The translations under genes and the position numbers were made by a program. 51,180 nt of DNA from an uncultured Lachnospiraceae bacterium. Its GTDB lineage: Bacteria; Bacillota; Clostridia; Lachnospirales; Lachnospiraceae. The stretch lies in contig CACXFV010000090.1 of assembly GCA_902767015.1 (NCBI GenBank), positions 1-51,180 of the forward strand, given 5' to 3'. The stretch's first letter is position 1. Each line of letters starts with the position of its first letter. Under the pieces are notes generated by a model. That model was not told the DNA's origin. It saw only the letters and a list, made by a program, of their open reading frames with translations, and did no database searches. This document shows positions 26,467-35,256 of this stretch, one piece after another.

Positions 26467-28548
26467 TCAGTTCTTTCCTCTCACCGGTTTTTCATAATAC
26501 TTTGACAACTCATCGAATCTTCTGTATAACTCGGATTGTTTGTTGGAATTGATTACCCCATATGTTCTTCTGGTAACAAATCCCTCTAACTTCTCCATAT
26601 ATTCCTCTGTCGTAATTCTTCCCTCTGCCACAAAGGTAAGCCCCTTCTCCCAGCTCGCCGTCAGCTCCGGATTGAGCAGATGGGTGATAGACACATCCAC
26701 TACCTCATACACAATCTCGCCATATCTCGTAGGTGTAATAATCTGCGTCTTTTTGTTCAGTGCAAGATAATTAATATTGAACAGCTTCTTAAGTATCTCT
26801 GCTCTTGTGGCACTTGTTCCTATGCCGCTTCCCTTAATCTGCGCCCGAAGCTCCTCATCTTCAATGAGCTGTCCCGCACTTTCCATGGCAAGAATCATGG
26901 AACCGGAATTATATCGTTTAGGAGGGCTGGTTCTTCCCTCTTTAATGCTTAACTGATTGCAATTTAGTATATCATTTTTGTGAAGCTTTTTCAATAAATT
27001 TATCGATGCCTCATCCAACGTGGCCTCGTTTTCTTCCTCTTCCTTTGAGGCATTGTCCTCTTTTTGCGAATTTGCTCCTTTCTTTGCAAAAGAATACTTT
27101 GATACTCTCAAAAATCCCTCTTCAATTAACACCTTAAAGGAGGCAAAAAAAGCTTCCGTATATTTTTTTTCCTGATTCTCTCCCGCAGGTAATGGCATGG
27201 TAAGCCTGATGTTTATCTTCTGATACCGGGCAGGTGGAAAAAAAATACTGATAAATCTTCTGGCAATCACTTCATACACTTTCGCATAAATCGGATTGGT
27301 TCTGGCAAGACTAAACAGATTATTCAAGCCCTGTCCTGTGGGTATAATGGCATAATGGTCTGTAATCTGCTTGTCATCCACATATCTTGTCTTTGCGATA
27401 TTTTTATAGGCCTCCCCATTAAGCACCTCACCACAAAACGCTTTTAACGGTTCAAAACCCGCCAGTCCCCGGATATTGCGATGTATCTCCTTCGCTACCG
27501 CTGTCGACAACACTCTTGCATCTGTTCTCGGATACGTGACGCATTTTTTTTCATACAAATCCTGCACAAGCTTGAGTGTCTCATCGGGACTGATTTTAAA
27601 TAATTTTGAGCACATGTTCTGCAATTCAGCAAGATTATACAAAAGTGGCGGATTCTTCTTCTCTATCTTTTTTTCCGCACTCTCAACCATCATGTCATGT
27701 CCTGCGCTTTTCAGCTGCTCTATTAACTCCTTGGCATACTCCTCCTTCTTAAATCCATTCTCCTTATATAAGTATGGGGACTGAAAATACTTCGACCTCT
27801 CATTGACCCGCCATTCAGCGTCAAAGCAAAACGTATCCGTACATTTTACATTGGCATTTACCCTGTAAAACGGTGTCTCAACAAAGGAACGGATTTCCCT
27901 CTCTCTTCTCACTACCATCCCCAACACGCAGGTCATCACCCTTCCCACGGACAGGGCTGCCCTGTTCTGCCTCAGATAACTTGATACATTATTGCCATAC
28001 TTCAATGTCAGTACTCTGGAAAAATTAATGCCCATGAGATAATCCTCTTTCGCCCTTAAATATGCGGCTGCCGAAAGATTGTCATATTCTGATAAATCCC
28101 TGGCATTTTTCACCCCATTGAGTATCTCTTCTTCTGTCTGGGAATCAATCCACACCCGCTTTCTCTTTTTGCCCTTCACACCTGCCATCTGTTCTACAAG
28201 TCTGTATATGTATTCTCCCTCTCGTCCTGAGTCAGTACAGACATAAATCGTATCGACATCGGGTCTGTTTAAGATTTCCTTTACGATTTCAAACTGCTTT
28301 TTGACCGCCTCAATCACCTCATACTTCCAAACCCTGGGGATAAATGGCAATGTCTCATAGGTCCACCGTTTGAGTGAAGGATCATATACCTCCGGATAAC
28401 TCATTGTAATCAGATGTCCCACGCACCAAGTAACAATACCGGATGCATTCTCTATATATCCACTTCTTGCCGGTCCGGAAATATTCAGTGCCTTCGCAAA
28501 TTCTCTGGCAACACTGGGTTTTTCCGCTATATAAACTGATTTTCCCAT
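26467..28548 (-). CDS. topB: DNA topoisomerase III (type IA)
   Basis: 693-residue single-strand cleaving topoisomerase. TOPRIM domain (SVYIAEKPSVAREFAKAL and the acidic DSGREGEYIYRL), active-site tyrosine in CVTYPRTDAR, and the bulk of the toroid domains; there is no zinc-finger tail, as usual for TopB. ATG at 28548 is preferred because of AAAGAGG upstream; an ATG five codons earlier would contain it. It follows the MITE-like palindrome. Confidence 0.93.
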   Translation of the reverse strand: MGKSVYIAEKPSVAREFAKALNISGPARSGYIENASGIVTWCVGHLITMSYPEVYDPSLKRWTYETLPFIPRVWKYEVIEAVKKQFEIVKEILNRPDVDTIYVCTDSGREGEYIYRLVEQMAGVKGKKRKRVWIDSQTEEEILNGVKNARDLSEYDNLSAAAYLRAKEDYLMGINFSRVLTLKYGNNVSSYLRQNRAALSVGRVMTCVLGMVVRREREIRSFVETPFYRVNANVKCTDTFCFDAEWRVNERSKYFQSPYLYKENGFKKEEYAKELIEQLKSAGHDMMVESAEKKIEKKNPPLLYNLAELQNMCSKLFKISPDETLKLVQDLYEKKCVTYPRTDARVLSTAVAKEIHRNIRGLAGFEPLKAFCGEVLNGEAYKNIAKTRYVDDKQITDHYAIIPTGQGLNNLFSLARTNPIYAKVYEVIARRFISIFFPPARYQKINIRLTMPLPAGENQEKKYTEAFFASFKVLIEEGFLRVSKYSFAKKGANSQKEDNASKEEEENEATLDEASINLLKKLHKNDILNCNQLSIKEGRTSPPKRYNSGSMILAMESAGQLIEDEELRAQIKGSGIGTSATRAEILKKLFNINYLALNKKTQIITPTRYGEIVYEVVDVSITHLLNPELTASWEKGLTFVAEGRITTEEYMEKLEGFVTRRTYGVINSNKQSELYRRFDELSKYYEKPVRGKN

Positions 28549-28573
28549 ATCTACCTCTTTCATTATTTCTATT

Positions 28574-28674
28574 AGGAACTGTTCATAATGAAACTTTACA
28601 GTTTTTCTGCTGAAATGCTTGCGCTTATGGTATTTCAGTAGAAAAACTGATTAAGTTATTCATGAACAGTTCCT
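28574..28674. mobile_element. MITE-like 101-bp palindromic element
   Basis: The outer arms AGGAACTGTTCAT and its complement ATGAACAGTTCCT are perfect over 13 bp, and an inner pair CAGTTTTTCTGCTGAAAT with ATTTCAGTAGAAAAACTG continues the near-palindrome to a short asymmetric centre. It has no coding capacity. Flanking TTA/TTA next to the GGAAC ends is compatible with a 3-bp target duplication. It sits in the 200-bp gap between topB and the HD gene, so it may equally be a large transcribed hairpin. Confidence 0.65.
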
Positions 28675-28748
28675 TATTCAAGTGCCGCAGCAGTTCCGTC
28701 CTGAACAGCCTGTTACTATTCTCCATTAAGTGTCGGTGCACTGCCTCA

Positions 28749-29342
28749 CTATGCCTGCTCATCCAGCGTAAGACTATATGCCTCTAAAAACTCCCGCATA
28801 AAAAAATCCGCCTCTCGGCAGTTCAGTGCTTTAATGGCATCTGCTGTTGCTTTCTCTGCCTCTAAGAAATCCTGATTGCCCATCTTCTTTTCCTCCACAC
28901 ATTTGACAAGGGCTGACAGCTTATCCGCTGCCTTCACTAAAATGCCATATTCCTGTTCCCTTTCATCTTCTTTCAATACTGCTGAATAGACTTCCCGCAT
29001 TTCCTCCGGCATAGATGCCAGCAGCTTCCTGATTGCCGCCTCTTCCACCACCTGATAGGACTCCTTAATCTCCGGTGCAAAATACTTCACCGGTGTAGGC
29101 AAATCCCCTGTAATAATCTCCGGAACATCATGATACATGGCATAAACTGCCACTCTGTCAGGGTTAATACTTCCCCCAAAATATACATTATTAATCACAG
29201 CAAGCGCATGGGCAATCATGGCCGTCTCCAGACTGTGCTCCGCTATATTCTCCTTGATGGTGTTTCTCATAAGCCCCCATCTGTTGATATATTTCATTCT
29301 TGATAACATTGCAAAAAATTTATTGTCTCCATTCGTATTCAT
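28749..29342 (-). CDS. HD-domain 5'-deoxynucleotidase (YfbR-like)
   Basis: 197 residues from an ATG nine bases after a GCAGG-type site; upstream codons of the open frame have no better ribosome binding site. The HD metal ligands are visible as His in ENIAEHSLETAM, the pair in AMYHDVPEIITGDLPTPVKY, and Asp in KAADKLSA. This matches the YfbR group that removes phosphate from deoxynucleoside monophosphates, used in dUMP synthesis and nucleotide balance. It lies 42 bp past galM and may be read with it. Confidence 0.9.
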   Translation of the reverse strand: MNTNGDNKFFAMLSRMKYINRWGLMRNTIKENIAEHSLETAMIAHALAVINNVYFGGSINPDRVAVYAMYHDVPEIITGDLPTPVKYFAPEIKESYQVVEEAAIRKLLASMPEEMREVYSAVLKEDEREQEYGILVKAADKLSALVKCVEEKKMGNQDFLEAEKATADAIKALNCREADFFMREFLEAYSLTLDEQA

Positions 29343-29384
29343 TATTGAAACCTGCCCTTTCCTCCCTGACTGCACTTTGCAGCA

Positions 29385-30506
29385 CTAAAACGGTTCTGTA
29401 TGATAAAATGCAAATCGTGTTGTCGTGTTCCTTACCTCTCCCGCCCGCAATATCGGACTCGGAAACTGTGGTATATTAACCGCATCCGGATAAAACTGTG
29501 TCTCAAAACATATCCCCGGATGTGAGGTGTATCTGACACCATTCTTTCCATGTGCTCTCTCTAAGGCATTCGCTGTATAGAGCTGCATTCCCGGCATATC
29601 CGTATAGACACGAAGTCCTATTCCGCTCTCCTCTGATAAAAGCTCTGCCACATGCCTGTAACTGCCGAACCGGCTGTTCACTACATAATTAATATCATAG
29701 TCCTTCATACCCTCAAAGGTTAAAAATGGTTTCTCCATATTATCTCTGATGACCGTCATCTCCCTAAAATCAAATGCCGAACCTTCCACACTCATCACCT
29801 CTCCCGTGGGCATAAGTTGTCTGTCCACTGCCGTCACATATTCCGAATGAACGCATAACCGGTGGTCAAGGACAGTTCCGCTGTCATGTCCTGACAGATT
29901 AAAATAGCTGTGATTGGTGAGATTCACTACTGTGTCCTTATCGGAGCAATATCTGTAATGGAGGGTAATAGAGCAATCCGGTGCCACAAGATATTCCACC
30001 TCAACACTGAGCCTGCCCGGAAATCCCTGATCTCCATCTTCACTGACAAGTCCGAAGATAATATGTGCTCCCTTCTCGTCCTCATAGGTCTTTGAATCCC
30101 ATTTTCTGTAATGATAACTGTAACCACTATGGAGACAACCGCCTTCTATGTTTTCCTCCAACCGGTACTTTTCTCCCTTCAATGTGAAAGAGGCACCACT
30201 AATTCTATTGGCACATCTTCCTATGACAGCCCCAAAGGCCGGCCAGTTATACAGGCATGCCTCCGGACTATCCACCCCCAGCACAACATCTCTCTTATTC
30301 CCCCATCTGTCTTTTACCATGACAGTCGTCAGCGATGCTCCCATCTCACAAAAGGAGGCTTTCATATCACCCATATCGACTTCATACCGGTATACCGGCA
30401 TTACCTCCTCACCGAAGTCTATCGGCTTCTTTTGAGGAAATCTGCGATTCATCTCTCTTATCATTTCGTTCAAATCTTTTATCCATATTATCTTTTGTAC
30501 AGACAT
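29385..30506 (-). CDS. galM: Aldose 1-epimerase (galactose mutarotase family)
   Basis: Interconverts alpha and beta anomers of hexoses. 373 residues from an ATG seven bases after GGAGG. Family residues: RCANRISGASF (substrate Arg), CLHSGYSYH, NLTNHSYFNLSGH with the catalytic His, and CFETQFYPDA with the catalytic Glu. An extra N-terminal 35 residues precede the beta-sandwich. There is no adjacent galK/galT, so it is a stand-alone mutarotase. A TTGATA/TATAAT promoter with a large inverted repeat over the -10 lies upstream. Confidence 0.92.
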   Translation of the reverse strand: MSVQKIIWIKDLNEMIREMNRRFPQKKPIDFGEEVMPVYRYEVDMGDMKASFCEMGASLTTVMVKDRWGNKRDVVLGVDSPEACLYNWPAFGAVIGRCANRISGASFTLKGEKYRLEENIEGGCLHSGYSYHYRKWDSKTYEDEKGAHIIFGLVSEDGDQGFPGRLSVEVEYLVAPDCSITLHYRYCSDKDTVVNLTNHSYFNLSGHDSGTVLDHRLCVHSEYVTAVDRQLMPTGEVMSVEGSAFDFREMTVIRDNMEKPFLTFEGMKDYDINYVVNSRFGSYRHVAELLSEESGIGLRVYTDMPGMQLYTANALERAHGKNGVRYTSHPGICFETQFYPDAVNIPQFPSPILRAGEVRNTTTRFAFYHTEPF

Positions 30507-30539
30507 ACACCGTCCTCCATTCAAATCAATAACAAATAT

Positions 30540-30601
30540 AAATGCTATAATCACACAAGATAAACTTGTACAATTATAGCATTTAAAATTTAACTTATCA
30601 A
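30540..30601 (-). promoter_or_regulatory. galM promoter with a 20-bp-arm inverted repeat
   Basis: Minus strand TTGATA (30596-30601), 17-bp spacer, TATAAT (30573-30578). AAATGCTATAAT plus eight more bases (30540-30559) mirror 30565-30584 with 3 mismatches around a 5-base centre, covering the -10 and the start. This could be a repressor site or a hairpin in the 5' end of the transcript. Confidence 0.65.
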
Positions 30602-30622
30602 CTTGATTTTAGACGGATATGT

Positions 30623-32440
30623 TTAACGGCCACCTCTGCCGCCCATGCCTCCCTGCATGCCCCCCATTCCTCCCCTGCTGCTTACATCACTGTAATACAG
30701 ACCGGACGAGAAATCCATGGTCGCACTGCCGGAACCTGCCGATATGGTATAGGTGTTTCCTTCTGTCATATCCGGCGATGAGTACACCGCACATTCAAAG
30801 CTCTTATTCACTGTATAACTAAAATCCGAGCCATCATCTACCGTGATGACCGTGCCCTCTGAACCCGAAAGATTCACAAGAGCGGAACACTGTGAGCCGG
30901 CATTAAAATTCACTGCCATTCCCGTAGAGCCAATGGCAAGAACAACACCTCCCGTAATACTTGCCACACAATCAGCGCTGTCACCTATATCCAGCGCACC
31001 ATTATCATTTCCTGTAGGACCCTCTACGATAATCACACCACCCGTGACATAGAGGGAACCGTTAGAATCCAGCCCGTCACCCTGTGCATTGACATAGACT
31101 GTTCCGCCATTGATGTTAAGCTCTGCATCCGTAGACTCGCTTCCCCATGGTCCCATTTCCGTCGATGTAGTATCGGAACCTCCTGCCGTATTGATACCAT
31201 CATCACTTGCCACGATATTAATATCTCCGGCATTGATATTGATATAGCATGCCTCCAGTCCCTCATAAGACTTCGTTATGTCAATGCTGCCGCCTTCGAT
31301 ATTAATCGTAGAATATGCCGTCATGCCGTCATCACTTGTTGAAAGGCTTAATATCCCTGAAGTATTAGTGATATTACCATCACTATTGATACAGTCATCC
31401 GCACTTGACACACTAATAGAACTCTCTTCTATATTGATATCTCCATCACACTTAATTCCCTTTTGGGAGGTACTGCTGTCCTTCGCATTATCAGAACCTC
31501 CTCCGGCAGTAATCGTAACCTTACCGCTCAAAAAATTCATAAAACCGATAAAGGCATCTGATTCTTCACTTTCTCCCACGTCTATGCCGTCATAACCGGC
31601 ATCTATCGTTAAATCAGCCTCTTTAAAAATAAAATAACTGTCCGCTGTATCATTCACTACCTGGATTCCGTCATGACCTGAAGTAATATTCTGTGTTCCT
31701 CCTCCTATTCTGACAGAATCACCTCCCCTGATTCCGATGGAAGCTGCACTGACAGTAAGTGCTGCACCTGTAATCTTCACATCATCCTTTCCCACAATAC
31801 CATGCTGATTTGATGTAATGCTCAGCGTTCCGCTTCCATTGATGGTGATATCATCTTTGGCATAAATGGCAGACTCCGACTCCGTCCCTTCTTCCCCTGT
31901 AAAAATAAGTTTGTTATCCCCTACGCACTGTATAACCGTTTTATCACTTGCCTCTATACTGATACATGCCGAATCTGCATTTGTCATTGTCACATTATCC
32001 AGAACAAGGTAAACATTCCCCGACTCATTGTCATCATCGACAACAATGGTAACATTCTCTGAAGAACCTGTCACTCTGTAGATTCCCTTTGAAGTAATCG
32101 TCACTTCATTTCCGGAGGTTCCTCTCGATGTATCAGAGATCGTGCCTGTGTCTCCTGACAGCGTAATTGTCGCATCCGGCTCCTCTGATGTCACATCTTT
32201 ATAGTCACCGTCTGCAAAATATTCATCCTCATCGGATGTGGTACCGCTGCCTCCCTCGCTGCCGCCACCGTTCTCCTCTGTAGCCTCTGTATTTTTTTCA
32301 TCACTGACTGAACTGTCCGCTTCGGTGTCCGAAACGGACAGCTTTGATGTCTCAGTATTATCCGAAGTGCTCTTACCACACGCTGTCCCTCCGACAGCCA
32401 ATGCCATTATCAAAAAAACTGCTGTTATTTTTTTTCTCAT
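30623..32440 (-). CDS. Cthe_2159-like carbohydrate-binding beta-helix lipoprotein
   Basis: 605-residue exported protein: signal segment with lipobox GTAC (Cys21), Ser/Glu/Gly linker to about residue 85, then an extended right-handed beta-helix of repeats (IYAKDDITINGSGTLSITS, GIKCDGDINIEESSISVSSA, DGLDSNGSLYVTGGVIIVEG) that match the Cthe_2159/DUF4353 family, whose prototype binds polygalacturonate-like polysaccharide. The tail is Gly/Met-rich (MGGMQGGMGGRGGR), unlike the rest of the protein. ATG at 32440 follows GAGGA; an earlier frame start lacks one. It is the last gene of the VTC/DUF4956 operon, the usual neighbourhood of this family. Polysaccharide binding is inferred. Confidence 0.85.
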   Translation of the reverse strand: MRKKITAVFLIMALAVGGTACGKSTSDNTETSKLSVSDTEADSSVSDEKNTEATEENGGGSEGGSGTTSDEDEYFADGDYKDVTSEEPDATITLSGDTGTISDTSRGTSGNEVTITSKGIYRVTGSSENVTIVVDDDNESGNVYLVLDNVTMTNADSACISIEASDKTVIQCVGDNKLIFTGEEGTESESAIYAKDDITINGSGTLSITSNQHGIVGKDDVKITGAALTVSAASIGIRGGDSVRIGGGTQNITSGHDGIQVVNDTADSYFIFKEADLTIDAGYDGIDVGESEESDAFIGFMNFLSGKVTITAGGGSDNAKDSSTSQKGIKCDGDINIEESSISVSSADDCINSDGNITNTSGILSLSTSDDGMTAYSTINIEGGSIDITKSYEGLEACYININAGDINIVASDDGINTAGGSDTTSTEMGPWGSESTDAELNINGGTVYVNAQGDGLDSNGSLYVTGGVIIVEGPTGNDNGALDIGDSADCVASITGGVVLAIGSTGMAVNFNAGSQCSALVNLSGSEGTVITVDDGSDFSYTVNKSFECAVYSSPDMTEGNTYTISAGSGSATMDFSSGLYYSDVSSRGGMGGMQGGMGGRGGR

Positions 32441-32527
32441 ATTTTTCCTCATTTCCGCGCTGCTTTTTGCGCATATCAAGTTTGTGGCAAGCAACGCACA
32501 GACACAAACTAGCTGAGTGAAAGATTC

Positions 32528-33199
32528 CTACAACTGATTCTGCTGTTCCGTATACGGAAGGATTGAAATCTCAAGATTTCCATTTTTTGTCCGCAATTCA
32601 TCAATAAATGCCTTCTCCTCCTCCGGCGCCTTCATCTGAATTTTGTAGGAAAGCCTGAACATAGAGCCCATTCCCGTTGTCTTCACACCCGCATTCTCAT
32701 AGTGCTTTAAATAATGTTCAAATATCTCATCAAATACATCCGCGTACTCAAGTGATTCCGGGATGGTGATTTTCAACAGTCTGTCCTGCGCCATTCCTTT
32801 ATGCTCAAAAATCGGTAAAACCGAGAAAAAGGTAAATAAAACGGCAAGGCTGATTAATATGACAATTCCATATCCTATGTATCCCATTCCGAATGCGATA
32901 CCTGAACCCATTGCTATGAGTATGGTGGCAATCTCGTCTGAGCTTCCCTGTGCACTTCTGAATCTGATCAGACTAAAGGCACCGCCGATGGCAACTCCTG
33001 CGCCGATATTTCCATTGACAAAGGTAATCACTGCTGCCACAATGAACGGAATCATTGCCACTACGATAAAGAATCTTTTCCTTGAACAAACCCGAAAAGA
33101 CATCAGCCACGAATACAAAAATCCTGTAACTAACGAAACGGCAGCCATAATAAAAAACTGCGATGGTGTAACTATTGCTGAATAAATTGAATCAAACAT
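32528..33199 (-). CDS. DUF4956 membrane protein
   Basis: 223 residues. Four or so transmembrane segments in the first 130 residues, interrupted by the family signature GGAFSLIRFRSAQGSSDEIA (about 72-91) on a cytoplasmic or re-entrant loop, followed by a soluble C-terminal domain (about 135-223) of alternating strands and helices. DUF4956 proteins almost always accompany a VTC-domain protein, as here (55-bp gap), and are suspected to form a membrane channel or synthase with it; no biochemical role is established. Confidence 0.88.
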   Translation of the reverse strand: MFDSIYSAIVTPSQFFIMAAVSLVTGFLYSWLMSFRVCSRKRFFIVVAMIPFIVAAVITFVNGNIGAGVAIGGAFSLIRFRSAQGSSDEIATILIAMGSGIAFGMGYIGYGIVILISLAVLFTFFSVLPIFEHKGMAQDRLLKITIPESLEYADVFDEIFEHYLKHYENAGVKTTGMGSMFRLSYKIQMKAPEEEKAFIDELRTKNGNLEISILPYTEQQNQL

Positions 33200-33254
33200 A
33201 TCTTTTACCTCCTTTCTTTCATCTCTGTTATAATGTTTGAGATATTGTTCTCAC

Positions 33255-33965
33255 TTATCCCCTGATTTTCAGAAGCTGCTGCTTGTAAGCCTCTCCGTAT
33301 TTTGAAAAGCTCGCTTTATAGATTTTCCCCTTTGTCAGAATATCTGACAGCCATAACGGCATCGCCTGCTGCACTTTTACCTCCAATATCGTATAACCTT
33401 CCTTCAGCAGTAATATCCCCTCCATAGAGTACTTCAAATCAAGATGCTCTGTCCTATATCTGGGGTTATGGTCAATGGTCAGCCTCAAATCCCCATCCGG
33501 TTCAAAATAGGCTACTCTGTCATATATGATCATACATGCCGGTGCGAGCTCCTGATAATAATCTCTGAAATTCGTGATTTCCCGGTTAATCTGACCGCCG
33601 GCACATATATCTCCTTCTCCGTCAAAAAACTTCTTCACTAACGGAATTGTGGATTGTACGCGCCTCTTATACACGATGCCATATGCCTTTCTTTTTAATT
33701 CTAAAAAAACCGGCGATTCATCTGTGGCGATACCATAAGAGCGAAGCCTTATCTTTTCCTTAAAGGGCGGCTTTTCAATAGACGTTCTTATCAACCGGTA
33801 ATTAGGAGTATCATAGTATAGTGACGCAATGGATGTTAAACCGAATTTATCAACTACCATATGTCCCTCCATGCAATTTTTAAAATATTGCGTCTGTTTT
33901 GGTGTCAACAAATATTTCAATTCATAACGCTTCATTACCACAATCGGATTTGCTTCAACTGCCAT
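33255..33965 (-). CDS. VTC-domain (polyphosphate polymerase-like) protein
   Basis: 236-residue soluble triphosphate-tunnel protein. Basic and acidic tunnel residues are visible: MKRYELKYLLT, KIRLRSYG, FLELKRK, YKRRVQST and EVKVQQAMPLWLSDIL. In yeast VTC4 this fold makes polyphosphate from ATP; the bacterial homologues next to DUF4956 have not been shown to. ATG at 33965 is eight bases after GGAGG (a GTG three codons earlier overlaps it). Sixth position of the operon would put it under control of the upstream kinases. Confidence 0.9.
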   Translation of the reverse strand: MAVEANPIVVMKRYELKYLLTPKQTQYFKNCMEGHMVVDKFGLTSIASLYYDTPNYRLIRTSIEKPPFKEKIRLRSYGIATDESPVFLELKRKAYGIVYKRRVQSTIPLVKKFFDGEGDICAGGQINREITNFRDYYQELAPACMIIYDRVAYFEPDGDLRLTIDHNPRYRTEHLDLKYSMEGILLLKEGYTILEVKVQQAMPLWLSDILTKGKIYKASFSKYGEAYKQQLLKIRG

Positions 33966-33998
33966 CTTTCCCACCTCCTATAGTAACCTGACTTACTA

Positions 33999-35207
33999 TT
34001 ATAAATCAATCTGCAATGTGAATATTCCATTCGTGACCTTGGCACTTAACCTTCCGTTATGTGCTTTGATAACATCCTTGACATAAGATAATCCCAGTCC
34101 TCTTCCTTCCTTTCCTTTGGCATTTTCAAGAGTAGAAAAACGGTCAAATATCTGGTCAATATTTCCATTCGCAAGTCCTGTATCGTTGGTCTGTATAATG
34201 GTTACTCTGTCATTCTTTCTTTTCAATACAAAGGATGCCTTTGATTCAGAGAATTTAACTGCATTATCTATCAGCTCGTTGACAACCTTTTTGATGGTCT
34301 CCTCATCACCATCCACCATGATATCAGGCACAATATCATGCTCTAATGTGATATTCTTTTCATCGAATTTCGGTTTCCTGTAATCTAAGGCTGCACTCAG
34401 AATATTAGAAAGATTAATGTTGGCAATGGTCAGCTTCTTTTCATTCACAATGCCCAGCGAACCCAAATCCTTAACCAGCCCTGTCATCTTTTTAACCTGC
34501 TTGTTAATGGAATGGATATATTCTGACTGTCCTCCCTCTTTTTCCATGATTTCCGTATTCGCATTGATAATCGTAAGGGGAAGCTTAAACTCATTTTCGA
34601 TACTGGCAATAAATTTCTTCTGCTTTCTGTCTGCCTCCTCTAATGGCTTAAACGCTTTCTTTCCCATAACCATCAGCAATATAAAGCTTAAAATCATTAC
34701 CGCTACTTCTCCGCATACAGAGATAATTAAGATTCTGTAAGAGGCTAACAGCTCTCTTCCCTGATCAACAACAGTAACATAAATCTTACCATCCTCTTGA
34801 TAGACGCGGTATCTGTATGTGGTCTTTGTCCAGCCCGTCTTCTGACCGAGCAGGTCTCTTGCCCAGCTCTTGGCCTCTTCTTCACTGATAGCCGAAATCT
34901 GAAATGCCACCAGCCTTGCCTTATAATCCTCATCCTTATCAAACTCTACGGTAAAATAGCGGATGGAGGAATTCATCTCCGGAGAATCCGGCCCCATCGG
35001 TCCTATTTTTTTTCTAAAGTCAAAGTCGTTTTCCCCTTTGGCCCGCCTTAACGTACCATGCCCTTCCTCTATCATCTGAGTCAGCTTATCAGCATCCTCA
35101 CCTGCCATCGTAAAACTAATGGCATTAATCACAAACAGAAGCACGGTAATCAGAACAAAAATAGCAATCATTGCATATAATACAAATTTATTTCTGACTT
35201 TTTTCAT
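33999..35207 (-). CDS. Degenerate sensor histidine kinase lacking the phospho-accepting His
   Basis: 402 residues: N-terminal membrane segment (about 8-33), extracytoplasmic sensor domain (34-157), second membrane segment (157-181), and a kinase core with no clear HAMP domain. In the H box, FIASIENEFKLPLT, the residue matching the usual phospho-accepting His is Asn205, so classical autophosphorylation is excluded. The ATPase lobe keeps much of its motifs: NELIDNAVKF, NDTG for the G1 box and GRGLGLS for the G2 box, so nucleotide binding may persist. It follows a likewise degenerate regulator and precedes the VTC gene by 24 bp. ATG at 35207 is nine bases after GAGG. Confidence 0.88.
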   Translation of the reverse strand: MKKVRNKFVLYAMIAIFVLITVLLFVINAISFTMAGEDADKLTQMIEEGHGTLRRAKGENDFDFRKKIGPMGPDSPEMNSSIRYFTVEFDKDEDYKARLVAFQISAISEEEAKSWARDLLGQKTGWTKTTYRYRVYQEDGKIYVTVVDQGRELLASYRILIISVCGEVAVMILSFILLMVMGKKAFKPLEEADRKQKKFIASIENEFKLPLTIINANTEIMEKEGGQSEYIHSINKQVKKMTGLVKDLGSLGIVNEKKLTIANINLSNILSAALDYRKPKFDEKNITLEHDIVPDIMVDGDEETIKKVVNELIDNAVKFSESKASFVLKRKNDRVTIIQTNDTGLANGNIDQIFDRFSTLENAKGKEGRGLGLSYVKDVIKAHNGRLSAKVTNGIFTLQIDL

Positions 35208-35256
35208 ATCTTTATACCTCATTTCAGAACATTTGTCGAAATCATCGGATTACCAT

